64,000 bases of DNA. Source: SAR86 cluster bacterium. Its GTDB lineage: Bacteria; Pseudomonadota; Gammaproteobacteria; Magnimaribacterales; Magnimaribacteraceae. Below the pieces are notes generated by a model. That model did not search any database. It saw only the letters and a list, made by a program, of their open reading frames with translations, and was not told where the DNA came from. The stretch is from positions 1,211,517-1,275,516 of the forward strand of contig CP097969.1 of the NCBI GenBank assembly GCA_023703575.1, read 5' to 3'. Position numbers and translations under genes: made by a program. Position 1 is the first letter of the stretch, and each line of letters begins with the position of its first letter. This document shows, piece by piece, positions 12,773 to 23,071 of this stretch.

Positions 12773-14107
12773 TTACCTACCACCTAAGGGATTTCCACCA
12801 TATCCTTTTAAATTTGCTTTCTTGAGAAGTGATTCATATTGATGCGACATAAGATGTGATTGAACTTGAGCCATAAAATCCATTACAACGACTACAGCAA
12901 TTAGCAGTGATGTACCTCCTAAATAAAAAGGTACATTTGCAGAAACTATTAAGAACTGAGGCATAAGACATACCAAAATTAAGTAGCCCGAACCCCAGAC
13001 AGTAAGTCGAGTCATAACACCATCAATGTAATCAGCTGTTTGATCTCCTGGTCTTATTCCAGGCATATAAGCTCCAGAGCGCCTTAAGTTCTCTGAAATT
13101 TCTTTTGGATCAAACTGAAGAGCAGTGTAGAAAAAACAAAAGAAAGCTATCAAAACTGAAAATAGAATGACATACAAAGGTTGTCCGGGACCTAAAGCCA
13201 ATGCAATTTCTTGCAACCACTCAAACCCGTCCCCTTGACCAAACCAAGTAGAGGCAGATGCAGGGAAGAGTAGCAAACTGCTTGCAAAAATAGCAGGTAT
13301 AACTCCTGCCTGATTAATTTTCATGGGCAAATAAGATGCTTGCCCTTGGACCATTTTTCTTCCTTGCTGTCGTTTGGCATAATTGACAGTAATTCTTCTT
13401 TGTCCTCTTTCTATCCAGACAATAAAAGCAATAGCCGCAATAGCAACTAAAGCGATTGAAAGAAGCATGATTAAATTTATATCGCCCTGCCTTGCACCTT
13501 CAAATGCTTGTCCTACCGCTCTTGGGAGACCTGCAACAATACTTGAAAATATTATGATAGAAATTCCATTACCTATTCCTTTTTCAGTTACTAGTTCACC
13601 AAGCCACATTAAAAAAACAGTTCCTGAAACTAAAGAAGTTACTGCGATGATTTGGAACATCAAGCCTGGCTCTAATGCGAGCCCTTGATTCTGTAAACCT
13701 AGCGCCAAACCACTTGCTTGTATTAGTGCCAAGAAAACAGTTCCATATCTGACATAAGATGTTCTTAATCTTCTTCCCTCTTCACCTTCTTCTCTGAATC
13801 TTTTTTTCAATGAAGGTGTAGTACCTTCAAGTAAACTCATGATTATTGAAGCAGTAATATAAGGCATTATATTTAATGCCATGATGCTCATTCTTTCTAA
13901 AGCGCCTCCTGAGAACATATTGAATAGATCTAATAGAGTTCCTTGATTTTGCTGGAAGATGTTAGCTAACTTATCAGGATCTATACCTGGGATAGGAATA
14001 TGTGTTCCTATTCTATAAATGATTACAGCCATAAAAACAAAACGAAGTCTTTTCCACAACTCGGAAAGACCTTTATTTTGTCCTATAGCTGAAGGATTGA
14101 CTGACAT
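12773..14107 (-). CDS. secY: Preprotein translocase subunit SecY
   Basis: 444 residues (E. coli 443), ten membrane segments alternating with basic cytoplasmic loops. The N-terminal part carries [13 protein letters not shown] and the plug-like stretch [18 protein letters not shown]. The last loop keeps [14 protein letters not shown]. It forms the inner-membrane channel with SecE (37239-37595) for SecA-driven or co-translational export. It sits at the end of the spc operon, one nucleotide after rplO. Confidence 0.97.
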   Translation of the reverse strand: MSVNPSAIGQNKGLSELWKRLRFVFMAVIIYRIGTHIPIPGIDPDKLANIFQQNQGTLLDLFNMFSGGALERMSIMALNIMPYITASIIMSLLEGTTPSLKKRFREEGEEGRRLRTSYVRYGTVFLALIQASGLALGLQNQGLALEPGLMFQIIAVTSLVSGTVFLMWLGELVTEKGIGNGISIIIFSSIVAGLPRAVGQAFEGARQGDINLIMLLSIALVAIAAIAFIVWIERGQRRITVNYAKRQQGRKMVQGQASYLPMKINQAGVIPAIFASSLLLFPASASTWFGQGDGFEWLQEIALALGPGQPLYVILFSVLIAFFCFFYTALQFDPKEISENLRRSGAYMPGIRPGDQTADYIDGVMTRLTVWGSGYLILVCLMPQFLIVSANVPFYLGGTSLLIAVVVVMDFMAQVQSHLMSHQYESLLKKANLKGYGGNPLGGR

Positions 14108-14108
14108 A

Positions 14109-14543
14109 TTAAACCTCTACAGAGCCTCCTGCTTCTTCAATTAATTTCTTAACTGAAGCTGTAGTATGTATACCCTTAAGATTCATTTTTGTGGACGAAT
14201 CGGTGTCCATAAATACTTTTACTTTTTTGGTTGAATTTCTTATTAAGTCTGCCTCGATTAAGGTTTCTATACTTACTTCCAATATGCCAGAAGAAACTAG
14301 AGTACTTAAACGAAGTTGCTCGGTATTTCTATTCTTTCTAGATGTAAAACCAAACTTAGGAACCCTTTTTTGAAGCGGCATTTGACCACCTTCAAAGCCA
14401 ATTCTCACTCTTCCACCTGAACGAGATTTAAGTCCCTTGTGACCCTTGCCACTTGTTTTACCGAAACCACTTCCGAGACCTCTACCAATACGTTTTCTAT
14501 CCTTTACTCTTTTCGGATTTGGTTTTAATTCATTGAGTTTCAT
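14109..14543 (-). CDS. rplO: 50S ribosomal protein L15
   Basis: 144 residues as in E. coli. It has the Gly/Arg-rich N-terminal extension ([20 protein letters not shown]) that threads into 23S rRNA, and a globular C-terminal half. Lies between rpmD and secY in the spc operon. Confidence 0.97.
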   Translation of the reverse strand: MKLNELKPNPKRVKDRKRIGRGLGSGFGKTSGKGHKGLKSRSGGRVRIGFEGGQMPLQKRVPKFGFTSRKNRNTEQLRLSTLVSSGILEVSIETLIEADLIRNSTKKVKVFMDTDSSTKMNLKGIHTTASVKKLIEEAGGSVEV

Positions 14544-14553
14544 TTCTCTACCT

Positions 14554-14733
14554 TTAATTAACTTCTAGTAAATGAATAGCTTTATTGATCATTCCTCTGT
14601 TTTCAGGAGTATCTTGGACAGACACAACTTGCCCTAACTTAGACAAACCTAACCCTCTGACAGATTGTTTCTGATAATCTTTAGACCCTATAAGGCTCTT
14701 TTTAAGTTTAACTGTTATATCTTTATCAACCAT
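14554..14733 (-). CDS. rpmD: 50S ribosomal protein L30
   Basis: A 59-codon gene between rpsE and rplO: MVDKDITVKLKKSLIGSKDY, later GLGLSKLGQVVSVQDTPENR and a short LLEVN end. This is the complete small L30 of bacteria (E. coli 59 residues). It starts 2 nt after rpsE; 10 nt separate it from rplO. Confidence 0.95.
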   Translation of the reverse strand: MVDKDITVKLKKSLIGSKDYQKQSVRGLGLSKLGQVVSVQDTPENRGMINKAIHLLEVN

Positions 14734-14735
14734 TT

Positions 14736-15230
14736 CTAACCTCTACCTAATCTTTTTGCAACTCTTGCAGGAGATTCCATCTCCCTTAAAGCCTTAAGCG
14801 TTGCTCTTACAACATTAACGGGAGTAGTAGAGCCATAACACTTTGCCAAGACATCTTTTACACCTGCTAATTCAAGAACAGCTCTCATTGCACCACCAGC
14901 TATAATTCCTGTCCCAGGAGCAGCAGGCTTCATATAAACAACGGAGGCGCCGAATTTAGTTTTTATTGGATACTGGATAGTGTCACCTTTCAACTCAATA
15001 CTGACCATGTTTCTTCTAGCATGATCTAAGGCTTTCTGAATAGCTATAGGTACTTCTCTTGCCTTTCCTCTCCCAAAACCAATTTTTCCATTTCCATCAC
15101 CAACAACCGTTACTGCAGTAAATCCAAAAATTCGGCCTCCTTTGACAACCTTAGCCACTCTATTGACTTGGACTAATTTTTCTTCTAAAACTTCTGAACC
15201 AAGATTTTCTGTTACAGCAGTATTTTCCAT
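14736..15230 (-). CDS. rpsE: 30S ribosomal protein S5
   Basis: 164 residues (E. coli 167). A double-stranded-RNA-binding-like N-terminal domain ([20 protein letters not shown]) is followed by the S5 C-terminal domain ([20 protein letters not shown]). S5 shapes the mRNA entry and decoding fidelity. The loop with VVKGGRIF matches the wild type; no spectinomycin-type change stands out. Confidence 0.97.
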   Translation of the reverse strand: MENTAVTENLGSEVLEEKLVQVNRVAKVVKGGRIFGFTAVTVVGDGNGKIGFGRGKAREVPIAIQKALDHARRNMVSIELKGDTIQYPIKTKFGASVVYMKPAAPGTGIIAGGAMRAVLELAGVKDVLAKCYGSTTPVNVVRATLKALREMESPARVAKRLGRG

Positions 15231-15238
15231 ATTCTTTC

Positions 15239-15589
15239 CTAAAATGAGAGACCAGCTTCGCGAGCCGATTCAGCTAGAGCTTTAACACGACCATGATATT
15301 TATAACCTGATCTATCAAAAGCTACTTTGTTAACACCTTTTTCTAATGCCCTTTCTGCGATTAATTTACCTACTTTAGTAGCAGCTTCTATTTTCCCATT
15401 GTTTCCGGCTTTTAAAGAAGCTTCAGTTGTAGAAGCGCTGACAATTACCTTTGATCCATCAAAGTTAAAGATTTGAGCATAAATATGCGTGTTAGATCTA
15501 AAAATAGTTAGCCTATTATTCTCAGAGAGTTCAATTTTAGATCTACTCTTTTTAGCTCTTTTGAGCCTTTTTATATTCTTTATAGCCAT
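15239..15589 (-). CDS. rplR: 50S ribosomal protein L18
   Basis: 116 residues (E. coli 117), ending in the typical [20 protein letters not shown]18 binds 5S rRNA with L5 and L25. It follows rplF by 6 nt. Confidence 0.97.
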   Translation of the reverse strand: MAIKNIKRLKRAKKSRSKIELSENNRLTIFRSNTHIYAQIFNFDGSKVIVSASTTEASLKAGNNGKIEAATKVGKLIAERALEKGVNKVAFDRSGYKYHGRVKALAESAREAGLSF

Positions 15590-15595
15590 CTTTTA

Positions 15596-16129
15596 TTATG
15601 CTTTCTTAGATTCTTTTCTTATTATTCTTTCATCGGAATACTTAACACCTTTACCTTTGTATGGTTCTGGTGGTCTATAATCTCTAATCTCTGCAGCGAC
15701 CTGTCCAACAAGTTGCTTATCCATAGATTTGAGAATAATTTCTGTATTACTTGGGAGTTCTGCTGTCACTCCTTCCGGCAAGTCATGTTTTATTGGATGA
15801 GAGAAACCCAAGCTCAAATTTATAGAATTGCCTTCAAGAGCCGCTCTGTAACCTACTCCATTTATTTCTAATTTTTTTTCAAACCCTGTATCCACTCCTT
15901 CCATACAGTTAGCAGTTAAGGCCCTCATGGTTCCAGTAATAGCAAGAGATTCTTTTGTCTCCTTATTTGGACTAAAACTAATACTGCCTTCATCTTTATT
16001 AATATCCACATCTTCATGAATTTCTAAAGATAAATTTCCTAATTTTCCTGTAAAAGTAATTACACCTTGATTATTTTCAAGAGTAACTCCTTCAGGTATT
16101 TCTAGAGCTTTTAAGGATGTTCTGGCCAT
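15596..16129 (-). CDS. rplF: 50S ribosomal protein L6
   Basis: 177 residues, two tandem L6 folds, with the C-terminal signature PEPYKGKGVKYSDE. L6 lies near the sarcin-ricin loop and the factor-binding site. It sits 13 nt after rpsH. Confidence 0.97.
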   Translation of the reverse strand: MARTSLKALEIPEGVTLENNQGVITFTGKLGNLSLEIHEDVDINKDEGSISFSPNKETKESLAITGTMRALTANCMEGVDTGFEKKLEINGVGYRAALEGNSINLSLGFSHPIKHDLPEGVTAELPSNTEIILKSMDKQLVGQVAAEIRDYRPPEPYKGKGVKYSDERIIRKESKKA

Positions 16130-16142
16130 AATTTTATAATTT

Positions 16143-16535
16143 TTAAAAAACTGAACAAATTAGTTCCCCACCAACCTTTTCTTCTCGAGCTTGTTGATCG
16201 GTCATTAGTCCTTTATTTGTTGAAACAATTGCTATTCCGAGACCGCCATTTATCTCAGGTAGATCTTTGTAATTGGAATATTGTCTTAATCCTGGTTTAC
16301 TTATCCTTTTCAGCTGCTTTATAACAGGAGCGCCTTCAAAATATTTAAGTTTAATCTCTATTTCTGGTTTAGAACCTTCAGAAGTAGAGTAAGAATGGAT
16401 ATATCCTTCTTGTTTAAGCATTGATAAAAGTGCAATCTTCTTAGAAGAGGATGGGACTTTCACAAACTCTTTATTCCTAGCTTGTGCATTATTTATGCTT
16501 GAGAATAGGTTCGCGATTGGATCTTGTATACTCAT
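16143..16535 (-). CDS. rpsH: 30S ribosomal protein S8
   Basis: 130 residues, the E. coli length, with the C-terminal core GLGIAIVSTNKGLMTDQQAR. S8 binds helix 21 of 16S rRNA. In E. coli it also represses the spc operon by binding the rplE start region; this was not tested for here. Confidence 0.97.
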   Translation of the reverse strand: MSIQDPIANLFSSINNAQARNKEFVKVPSSSKKIALLSMLKQEGYIHSYSTSEGSKPEIEIKLKYFEGAPVIKQLKRISKPGLRQYSNYKDLPEINGGLGIAIVSTNKGLMTDQQAREEKVGGELICSVF

Positions 16536-16539
16536 CTTT

Positions 16540-16845
16540 TTACCAACTTGATTTAACTAATCCTGGAATATCTCCTTTCATAGCCAGTTCTCTTAATTTA
16601 TTACGTGCAAGGCCAAACTTTCTATACACAGCATGTGGTCTCCCTGTAATAGCACATCTTCTTTGCATTCTTACAGGGCTTGCGTCCCTGGGCAGTTTTT
16701 GGAGTTTTATCTGCGCTACATCTTTCTCTTCTTGAGAAAACTTTGGGCTACGAATAATTTCTTTCAACTCTGCTCTTTTTGCAGCATACCTAAGAACTGT
16801 TTTTCTTCTTCTTTCTTCTCTTGCTTTCATTGATGCTTTAGCCAT
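16540..16845 (-). CDS. rpsN: 30S ribosomal protein S14 (zinc-free long form)
   Basis: 101 residues with the C-terminal rRNA-binding motif [20 protein letters not shown]. It has the long insert and no CxxC pair of the zinc form, so it is the C-minus paralogue typical of gammaproteobacteria. Located between rplE and rpsH. Confidence 0.97.
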   Translation of the reverse strand: MAKASMKAREERRRKTVLRYAAKRAELKEIIRSPKFSQEEKDVAQIKLQKLPRDASPVRMQRRCAITGRPHAVYRKFGLARNKLRELAMKGDIPGLVKSSW

Positions 16846-16855
16846 AACTTATCCT

Positions 16856-17395
16856 TTAACTTTTAAAAGGGAACTTCATTGCTCTAAGAAGAGCCTCACC
16901 CGACTCATCATCTACTGCTGAAGTGGATATGCATATATCCATTCCTCTAATTTTGTCTACTTTGTCATAATCTATCTCCGGGAAAATAATGTGTTCTTTG
17001 ATTCCCATAGAATAATTTCCTCTTCCATCGAAAGATTTTGTTTCCAGACCTCTGAAATCTCTTTCTCTAGGAATTGCGATTCCAATCAGCCTGTCCAAAA
17101 ATTCATACATTCTGTCACCCCTTAAAGTGACCTTGCAACCGATAGGCATCCCATCTCTAATTTTGAAATTAGCTACAGATTTTCTAGCTTTCGTAACTAA
17201 TGGTTTCTGACCAGCGATTAGGGTCATGTCTTCAACTGCCCGTTCTAAAAGTTTTTTGTCATTCATAGCCTCACCGACACCCATATTGAGCGTTACTTTT
17301 GTAACTTTTGGCACAGCCATTATTGATTCAAGCCCTAATTTACCTTTGAGTTCAGAAACCACATTGGTTTTATAATGTTCTTTTAATGGCATCAT
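16856..17395 (-). CDS. rplE: 50S ribosomal protein L5
   Basis: 179 residues including two adjacent Met codons (ATGATG); AGGAG is best spaced for the first. Core motifs [14 protein letters not shown] and [20 protein letters not shown] are intact. L5 holds 5S rRNA and contacts the P-site tRNA elbow. Gap of 2 nt to rplX. Confidence 0.97.
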   Translation of the reverse strand: MMPLKEHYKTNVVSELKGKLGLESIMAVPKVTKVTLNMGVGEAMNDKKLLERAVEDMTLIAGQKPLVTKARKSVANFKIRDGMPIGCKVTLRGDRMYEFLDRLIGIAIPRERDFRGLETKSFDGRGNYSMGIKEHIIFPEIDYDKVDKIRGMDICISTSAVDDESGEALLRAMKFPFKS

Positions 17396-17397
17396 GG

Positions 17398-17709
17398 TTA
17401 TATCTCCTTACCTGAAGATTTATAAACTCTTTTTTTTGAACCATCTTCTTGAGATTGGATAAGTACCTTGTCAGCTTTTTTTGTTGACGGATTGAAAATA
17501 GATATATTTGACATATCTATTGAAGATTCCTTTTCAATAACACCACCGGCAATGCCTGCATTGGGATTTGGCTTAGTATGTCTTTTAACCATTTGGACAC
17601 CAGAAACAAAGCATCTTCCGTTAGTGAGTATCTTTGTCACCGAGCCCTGTTTACCTTTGTCCTTGCCAGCTATGACAATAACTTGATCACCTGTCTTTAT
17701 CTTATTCAT
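17398..17709 (-). CDS. rplX: 50S ribosomal protein L24
   Basis: 103 residues, starting with a KOW motif ([19 protein letters not shown]). It is an assembly initiator near the peptide exit tunnel. Third gene after rpsQ in the usual spc order; 2-nt spacers on both sides. Confidence 0.97.
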   Translation of the reverse strand: MNKIKTGDQVIVIAGKDKGKQGSVTKILTNGRCFVSGVQMVKRHTKPNPNAGIAGGVIEKESSIDMSNISIFNPSTKKADKVLIQSQEDGSKKRVYKSSGKEI

Positions 17710-17711
17710 AA

Positions 17712-18080
17712 CTATAAAACCTCAGGAGCTAATGAAACTATTCTCATGAATTCTTCACTGCGTAGTTCCCTAGATACAGGTCCAAAGACCCTAGTTCCTA
17801 TTGGTTGTTTTTGGGCATTAATTAATACTGCTGCATTATCATCAAACCTAATTGCGGATCCATCTGATCTACGAAGTTTATTTTTAGTTCTTACGATTAC
17901 GGCATCTACAACTTCACCTTTTTTCACTCTTCCAGTAGGTATTGCTTCTTTGATAGTAACTTTTATAACATCACCAACTTTAGCAAATTTCTTCTTTGAT
18001 CCGCCAAGAACTCTTATACACATGAGCTTCCTGGCACCACTGTTATCCGCGACTTCTAAATAGCTTTGCTCTTGTATCAT
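17712..18080 (-). CDS. rplN: 50S ribosomal protein L14
   Basis: 122 residues (E. coli 123), with the signature [20 protein letters not shown] and the conserved [10 protein letters not shown] end. It lies at the subunit interface next to L19. First gene of the spc gene group; no separate promoter was evident in the 7-nt gap after rpsQ, so it is probably co-transcribed from S10. Confidence 0.97.
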   Translation of the reverse strand: MIQEQSYLEVADNSGARKLMCIRVLGGSKKKFAKVGDVIKVTIKEAIPTGRVKKGEVVDAVIVRTKNKLRRSDGSAIRFDDNAAVLINAQKQPIGTRVFGPVSRELRSEEFMRIVSLAPEVL

Positions 18081-18087
18081 TTTTAAA

Positions 18088-18348
18088 TTATATCTCTTGT
18101 GATTTCTCTTCTACTTTCAATAAATTCCAAGATTTTGTCTTGGATATTGGCCTACACTCTTGAATAGTGACAAGGTCGCCAGTATTGCAGATATTGTCTT
18201 GATCGTGTGCCTGCAACTTTGAAGATCTGCGCATAATCTTTTTATATAGGGGGTGCCTGACCTTTCTTTCAACAAGTACAGTTATGCTCTTGTCTCTAGA
18301 GGAGCTTATCACTCTACCTGTTTCTGTTCTTGTTCTTTTATCCGCCAT
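18088..18348 (-). CDS. rpsQ: 30S ribosomal protein S17
   Basis: 86 residues, OB-fold with [19 protein letters not shown] and [16 protein letters not shown]. It binds the 16S 5' domain. It overlaps the end of rpmC by 11 bp, which suggests translational coupling at the end of the S10 operon. Confidence 0.97.
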   Translation of the reverse strand: MADKRTRTETGRVISSSRDKSITVLVERKVRHPLYKKIMRRSSKLQAHDQDNICNTGDLVTIQECRPISKTKSWNLLKVEEKSQEI

Positions 18349-18553
18349 TATTTTCTTGTGCTTCTTGTTCTTTATTTAGAGTCTTAAGTTGAGCAATTGA
18401 TCTTCTTATCTCTCTAATTTTATGAGTTTCTTTGAGTTGTCCTGATGCATGTTTAATTTTAAGCTCTAATAATTCTTTTCTAAGCTTTCCTTCTTCATCA
18501 AGCACATCACTTGGTTTACTTCTTAATCTATCTAATAAGCTCTCCTTTGCCAT
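18338..18553 (-). CDS. rpmC: 50S ribosomal protein L29
   Basis: 71 residues, helical hairpin with [20 protein letters not shown]; slightly longer than E. coli L29 (63). It sits at the tunnel exit near the trigger factor and SRP docking site. Its ATG overlaps the rplP stop by one base, and its end overlaps rpsQ. Confidence 0.95.
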   Translation of the reverse strand: MAKESLLDRLRSKPSDVLDEEGKLRKELLELKIKHASGQLKETHKIREIRRSIAQLKTLNKEQEAQENNGG

Positions 18554-18960
18554 TAGACTCTCCTGATAAAAGTTGTTGAAATTGGCATTTTTGCAGAGGC
18601 TAATGCAAATGCTTCTTTAGCAAGCTCTTCATCTACACCTTCCATTTCATATAAAATTTTTCCTGGTTTTATAGGACACACCCAGTACTCAACATTTCCT
18701 TTGCCTTTACCTTGTCTAACTTCTAGAGGTTTTTTGGTTATAGGCTTATCAGGAAAAACTCTTATCCAAATTTTTGCACCTCTTTTAACATGACGAGTCA
18801 TTGCTCTTCTGGCAGCCTCTATCTGTCTAGAGGTTAACTGTCCTCTTTCAGTTGCTTTTAATCCAAAGGTTCCGAAGCTAAGGGTAGCACCTCTCTGAGC
18901 ATTCCCTGTATTTCTACCCTTTTGCTGTTTTCTATATTTTGTTCTTTTAGGTTGAAACAT
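18553..18960 (-). CDS. rplP: 50S ribosomal protein L16
   Basis: 135 residues (E. coli 136), with [17 protein letters not shown] and the conserved Arg-rich core [18 protein letters not shown]16 helps accommodate A-site tRNA. The RG near residue 80 that is hydroxylated in E. coli is plausibly present (VRQGKGKG region), but modification is not readable. Confidence 0.97.
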   Translation of the reverse strand: MFQPKRTKYRKQQKGRNTGNAQRGATLSFGTFGLKATERGQLTSRQIEAARRAMTRHVKRGAKIWIRVFPDKPITKKPLEVRQGKGKGNVEYWVCPIKPGKILYEMEGVDEELAKEAFALASAKMPISTTFIRRV

Positions 18961-18972
18961 TAATATTACCTT

Positions 18973-19623
18973 TTAGTCAGAATCTTTATTAGAGGTATCT
19001 AGAACCTCTCCTCTGAAAACCCATGCTTTAACACCAATAACACCATAAGTAGTATTTGCTTCAGCTAATCCATAATCTACATCAGCTCTCAATGTATGAA
19101 GAGGTACTCTTCCTTCTTTTTGTATCTCTGCCCTAGCTATTTCAGCGCCACCAAGTCTTCCTGCAACTCTTATTTTGACACCTTCTGCTCCTTGTCTCAT
19201 TGCATTTTGGACTGCTCTTTTCATTGCCCTTCTAAACATTACTCGTCTTTCAAGTTGCTGTGCAACACTTTCAGCCAAAAGTTTAGCATCAAGATCTGGT
19301 TTCCTGATTTCTTGAATACTGAGAGTTACAGGAATGCCCATCCTGTTAGTTATGTCTTCTCTCATTTTATCTATATCTTCGCCTTTTTTTCCTATCACTA
19401 TGCCTGGTCTCGCAGTATGTATAAGAACTCTTGCATTATCAGCTGTTCTCTCAATATCTATTCTGCTCACGGAGGCATGAGAAAGTTTTTTAGTTAGATG
19501 CTCTCTTACTTCAATATCTTTAAGTAGATTTTGAGTATATTGAGATTTCTCTGCATACCAATTAGAAGTATGCTGAGTTGTTATTCCTAACCGAAAACCT
19601 ATTGGATGTACCTTCTGTCCCAT
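18973..19623 (-). CDS. rpsC: 30S ribosomal protein S3
   Basis: 216 residues. It has the N-terminal signature [20 protein letters not shown], a KH type-2 domain ([20 protein letters not shown]) and the C-terminal S3 domain ending near [15 protein letters not shown]. With S4/S5 it forms the mRNA-entry helicase. The basic tail is shorter than in E. coli (233). Start overlaps the rplV stop by one base. Confidence 0.97.
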   Translation of the reverse strand: MGQKVHPIGFRLGITTQHTSNWYAEKSQYTQNLLKDIEVREHLTKKLSHASVSRIDIERTADNARVLIHTARPGIVIGKKGEDIDKMREDITNRMGIPVTLSIQEIRKPDLDAKLLAESVAQQLERRVMFRRAMKRAVQNAMRQGAEGVKIRVAGRLGGAEIARAEIQKEGRVPLHTLRADVDYGLAEANTTYGVIGVKAWVFRGEVLDTSNKDSD

Positions 19624-19964
19624 TATTTACCTTTTTCCTCTAATGTAAGTGCTATGTTGCAGCTTCTTTTAAAAAATCTATCAGCACGTCCTCTTGCCCT
19701 GGCTCTTACCCTTTTCATGGTAAAGCTCTCATCTACAGCTATGGTGGAAACAAACAATGAGTCAATATCCAGTCCTTGGTTATGCTCTGCATTAGCGATT
19801 GCAGATTCAAGAATTTTTTTAATAATATGAGCTGATTTTTGAGGAGCAAACGAGAGAATACCAAGAGCCTCCTCAATATGTTTTCCTCTAATTTGATTGG
19901 CTACCAGTCTAGCTTTCTGGCTAGAGACTCTTGCGCTTCTTAGTTTGGCTGATGCTTGGCTCAT
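19623..19964 (-). CDS. rplV: 50S ribosomal protein L22
   Basis: 113 residues. The extended beta-hairpin lining the exit tunnel is visible as [20 protein letters not shown]. No insertion or deletion of the macrolide-resistance kind is seen in that hairpin. It starts 2 nt after rpsS. Confidence 0.97.
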   Translation of the reverse strand: MSQASAKLRSARVSSQKARLVANQIRGKHIEEALGILSFAPQKSAHIIKKILESAIANAEHNQGLDIDSLFVSTIAVDESFTMKRVRARARGRADRFFKRSCNIALTLEEKGK

Positions 19965-19966
19965 GA

Positions 19967-20233
19967 TTACTTTCTATCTCCAGAGTGCATTTTAAATGTT
20001 CTTGTTAAGACAAATTCACCGAGTTTATGGCCAACCATGTCCTCTTGTATGAAGATAGGAACATGTTGTCTGCCATTATGCACAGCAATATTTAGGCCAA
20101 CCATATCAGGAGTTATCATTGATCTTCGAGACCAAGTTTTAATGGGCTTTTTGTCATTAGTTGCCACAGCTCGGTCTACTTTTTTAAGTAGATGTAAATC
20201 AACAAATGGTCCTTTCTTCAGTGATCTTGGCAT
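19967..20233 (-). CDS. rpsS: 30S ribosomal protein S19
   Basis: 88 residues (E. coli 92): [20 protein letters not shown], and [19 protein letters not shown] near the end. It binds the 30S head with S13. Gap of 4 nt after rplB. Confidence 0.97.
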   Translation of the reverse strand: MPRSLKKGPFVDLHLLKKVDRAVATNDKKPIKTWSRRSMITPDMVGLNIAVHNGRQHVPIFIQEDMVGHKLGEFVLTRTFKMHSGDRK

Positions 20234-20237
20234 AATT

Positions 20238-21068
20238 CTAGTTTCTTCTTCTTACAATCATTCGATTGCTTGATTTATTTTTCTTACGTGTTTTGTATCC
20301 CTTTGTAGGTACACCCCATGGAGTAACTGGATGTCTTCCTCCCGAAGTCTTACCTTCTCCACCACCATGTGGATGATCAACCGGGTTCATAGCGACACCT
20401 CTAACTGTAGGACGAATCCCTAACCATCTTTTTGCGCCTGCTTTGCCTACTGAACGAAGTGAATGTTCAGAGTTAGATACACTACCTATAGTGGCCCTAC
20501 ATTCAGATAAAACTCTTCTAACTTCACCGCTTCTGAGCCTTAAAGTTACATATCTTCCTTCTATAGCTAATATCTGTGCAGATGTGCCGGCACTTCTTGC
20601 CATCTGTGCACCTTTTCCAGGAAATAACTCAATGCCATGAACTACAGTACCAAGAGGCATATCTTTAAGAGACATACAATTTCCTAAGGAAATAGGGGAA
20701 TCTTTCCCGGATAGGAGCGTGTCACCAACTTTTAATCCATCAGGAGAGATTATGTAAGTTCTTTCTCCGTCTGCGTATAGTAGTAACGCAATGTTTGCAG
20801 ATCTATTGGGATCGTATTCAATTGTTTCTACTTTGGCCGGTACACCATCTTTTAATCTCTTGAAATCAATAATTCTATAATGTTTTTTATGCCCACCCCC
20901 ACGGTGTCTTGTAGTTATTCGACCTTGATTATTTCGGCCAGATTTTTGTTTTTTCTTTTCTAGAAGAGGAGCATAAGGATCACCTTTATGGAGGTCATCT
21001 CTTGAAACCCATGATCTAAATCTTCTTCCAGGTGAAGTAGGTTTAGACTTTTTAATTTGAGTAGCCAT
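20238..21068 (-). CDS. rplB: 50S ribosomal protein L2
   Basis: 276 residues (E. coli 273). The SH3-barrel core and the C-terminal [20 protein letters not shown] loop near the peptidyl-transferase centre, including its conserved His, are intact. L2 is needed for subunit joining. Its ATG overlaps the rplW stop by one base. Confidence 0.98.
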   Translation of the reverse strand: MATQIKKSKPTSPGRRFRSWVSRDDLHKGDPYAPLLEKKKQKSGRNNQGRITTRHRGGGHKKHYRIIDFKRLKDGVPAKVETIEYDPNRSANIALLLYADGERTYIISPDGLKVGDTLLSGKDSPISLGNCMSLKDMPLGTVVHGIELFPGKGAQMARSAGTSAQILAIEGRYVTLRLRSGEVRRVLSECRATIGSVSNSEHSLRSVGKAGAKRWLGIRPTVRGVAMNPVDHPHGGGEGKTSGGRHPVTPWGVPTKGYKTRKKNKSSNRMIVRRRN

Positions 21069-21358
21069 TATTCTGAAGTAACCTCTATAGATTGTCCGTC
21101 AGCTAATCTGACGTAAGCTTTTTTCCAGTCGGATTTCTTTCTAATTCTGTATCTAGACCTTTTGGTTTTTCCTTTAACTTTAACAATATTCACATCTTCA
21201 ACATTGACAGAAAAGTAACCTTCAACAGCCTTTTTTACTTGTAGTTTGGTTGCATTTATATCAACTTTAAAAGCATATTGATTTGATTCACCCATTAATA
21301 AGGAAACCTTTTCTGTTAAGTAAGGTGACTTAATGACTGAGTAAAGTTCAGTTTTCAT
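21068..21358 (-). CDS. rplW: 50S ribosomal protein L23
   Basis: 96 residues from ATG at 21358 ([20 protein letters not shown]). An in-frame start 36 codons upstream inside rplD is rejected because this ATG overlaps the rplD stop as TAATG and gives the family length. L23 docks trigger factor, SRP and SecYEG at the tunnel exit. Confidence 0.96.
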   Translation of the reverse strand: MKTELYSVIKSPYLTEKVSLLMGESNQYAFKVDINATKLQVKKAVEGYFSVNVEDVNIVKVKGKTKRSRYRIRKKSDWKKAYVRLADGQSIEVTSE

Positions 21359-21981
21359 TATGAAAGCACCTCTGTTAACTTTTCCAATGTTGCTGATGTT
21401 ACAACCACCTTCTCGGCTTGAATCAGAGCTGATGGATCTATTGAAGTGATAGTTTGAACTTTGCATTGAGTTAAATTTTTTGAAGCTTTATTCAAATTAT
21501 CATTACTACTGGATAGAACAATTAGGGCTGTGGTCAGACCTAAATCAGCAAGTATAGTTTTAACTTGAGAGGATTTTGCCGGCTCATCTATTTTTAGGTC
21601 ATTAACCGCTATAAGTCTGTTCTCTTCGGCAAGCTTAGACCAAATAGATCTCATTGCAGACCTATACATTTTTTTATTGATCTTTTTAGGTTTGATATCA
21701 CTAAAGGTGTGGGCAAATGTCATACCACCACCCCTCCAAATTGGAGATCTTATTGTTCCGGCTCTTGCCCTTCCAGTTCCCTTTTGCTTCCAGGGCTTCT
21801 TACCTCCTCCTCTGACTGCCGATCTATTCTTTTGTCCTTTAGTTTTTTGGTGACTATTATGGATATAAGTATTGACTAGTTGATGAACAAGATCTTGATT
21901 AAATTCTTGATTGAATACACTATCAGCCAGAGAAACTTTAGAGTCTCCGGAACCATTCTGATTTAGTACTTCTAGTTCCAT
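21358..21981 (-). CDS. rplD: 50S ribosomal protein L4
   Basis: 207 residues (E. coli 201). The tunnel loop GGGKKPWKQKGTGRARAGTI is intact, with no macrolide-resistance change evident. In enterobacteria L4 also represses the S10 operon by acting on the leader RNA. A structured leader with a terminator-like hairpin does precede rpsJ here, so the same autoregulation is plausible. Confidence 0.97.
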   Translation of the reverse strand: MELEVLNQNGSGDSKVSLADSVFNQEFNQDLVHQLVNTYIHNSHQKTKGQKNRSAVRGGGKKPWKQKGTGRARAGTIRSPIWRGGGMTFAHTFSDIKPKKINKKMYRSAMRSIWSKLAEENRLIAVNDLKIDEPAKSSQVKTILADLGLTTALIVLSSSNDNLNKASKNLTQCKVQTITSIDPSALIQAEKVVVTSATLEKLTEVLS

Positions 21982-21982
21982 A

Positions 21983-22618
21983 TTATTTAACTGCAGGTTT
22001 AAGGATCACATTAGAACCTGTGGGACCTGGTATAGCTCCTTTGATGAGTAACAAATTGTTCTCCACATCAACAGAAGCAATTTTCAAATTTTGTATTGTC
22101 TTTTTTTCATCTCCCATGTGGCCGGACATTTTTTTTCCTTTCCATACTTTGCCTGGGGTTTGGCACTGTCCTATTGAGCCAGGTGCCCTATGAGAAATTG
22201 AATTTCCATGAGTAGCATCTTGCATTTTGAAATTCCATCTTTTGACGGTTCCAGCAAAACCTTTACCTTTAGACTTGCCCTGAACATCAATCTTTTGACC
22301 CTCTTCGAACATATCAATATTTAACTGACTTCCAATGTTTAAATCCTCGAGATCTTCAACATTTACTCTAAATTCCCAAAGTCCGTCCCCAGGATTTACT
22401 GATCCCTTTTTGTAATGACCTGATAGAGGTTTAGAGACATGCTTGTCTTTCTTTTGGCCTGTTGTAACTTGAATAGATGAGTAACCATCAACTTCTTCAG
22501 ATTTTATTTGAGTAATGATATTTGGATTGACACTTACTACACTCACAGCAAAAGCTTCGCCTTCAGGTGTAAAAAGCCTTGTCATACCTTGTTTTTTTCC
22601 CACTAATCCAATACTCAT
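21983..22618 (-). CDS. rplC: 50S ribosomal protein L3
   Basis: 211 residues (E. coli 209), [20 protein letters not shown] and the finger loop [20 protein letters not shown], which reaches the peptidyl-transferase centre and carries the Gln methylated by PrmB in E. coli. One-nucleotide spacers on both sides. Confidence 0.97.
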   Translation of the reverse strand: MSIGLVGKKQGMTRLFTPEGEAFAVSVVSVNPNIITQIKSEEVDGYSSIQVTTGQKKDKHVSKPLSGHYKKGSVNPGDGLWEFRVNVEDLEDLNIGSQLNIDMFEEGQKIDVQGKSKGKGFAGTVKRWNFKMQDATHGNSISHRAPGSIGQCQTPGKVWKGKKMSGHMGDEKKTIQNLKIASVDVENNLLLIKGAIPGPTGSNVILKPAVK

Positions 22619-22619
22619 T

Positions 22620-22940
22620 TTACTTATTCTCGTCTAGACTAATTTGCACAACTACTCCAGCGGATAGCTCTAATTTTGTTAAAGCATCTAGTGTTTTTTC
22701 TGAAGGTTCTAGGATATCTAGGGTTCTTTTGTGTGTTCTTATTTCGTACTGATCTCTGGCGTCTTTGTCTTTGTGAGGGGATATTAGGATGGTAGTCTTA
22801 TGTTTCTTTACCGGCATTGGTATGGGACCTTTTACCTTTGCTCCAGTGCGTTTTACCGTTTCCACTATCTCTTTAGCAGAACGGTCAATAAGCTTATGAT
22901 CGAAAGCTTTTAGCCTTATTCTAATGCTTTGATTTTGCAT
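22620..22940 (-). CDS. rpsJ: 30S ribosomal protein S10 (NusE)
   Basis: 106 residues (E. coli 103), [20 protein letters not shown]. Besides its place in the 30S head it pairs with NusB and NusG in antitermination. First gene of a 28-gene run down to rplQ (S10, spc and alpha operons in canonical order), preceded by its own promoter and a structured leader of about 125 nt. Confidence 0.97.
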   Translation of the reverse strand: MQNQSIRIRLKAFDHKLIDRSAKEIVETVKRTGAKVKGPIPMPVKKHKTTILISPHKDKDARDQYEIRTHKRTLDILEPSEKTLDALTKLELSAGVVVQISLDENK

Positions 22941-22973
22941 ATTTTTATTTCCAAACTCTAATATCCAGAGCGT

Positions 22974-23004
22974 AAAAAAACCCCCCTACAGTGTAGGTTG
23001 GTTT
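22974..23004 (-). terminator. Terminator-like hairpin inside the S10 leader (candidate attenuator)
   Basis: On the minus strand AAACC-AA-CCTAC-ACT-GTAGG-GG-GGTTT forms two 5-bp stems around a 2x2 internal loop, directly followed by a run of U (seven T at 22974-22980). It lies downstream of the S10 promoter and 33 nt before the rpsJ ATG. It therefore cannot merely end fusA transcription; it would also block S10 transcripts unless regulated. Confidence 0.6.
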
Positions 23005-23017
23005 ATTAAATTAATTC

Positions 23018-23049
23018 GCTTTAATCCCAGAATTTTCTGGTGTTAAAGC
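23018..23049 (-). promoter_or_regulatory. Long hairpin in the S10 leader RNA
   Basis: GCTTTAA (23049-23043) pairs with TTAAAGC (23024-23018). Inside, CCAGA pairs with TCTGG across an AAAT loop, with CA/GA opposed in the middle. It lies about 15 nt after the predicted start and 13 nt before the terminator-like hairpin. The layout recalls the HD-HE hairpins of the E. coli S10 leader, where L4 acts; correspondence is inferred from position only. Confidence 0.55.
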
Positions 23050-23071
23050 CCCTCCAACAAAACGAGCGTGA

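Noticed and set aside
17578-18063. Rightward 161-codon frame opposite rplN/rplX
   Set aside because: Antisense shadow across two ribosomal genes; no recognisable domain or ribosome-binding site.
21359-21466. Upstream extension of rplW into rplD
   Set aside because: Shadow of rplD; the TAATG junction at 21356-21360 sets the start.
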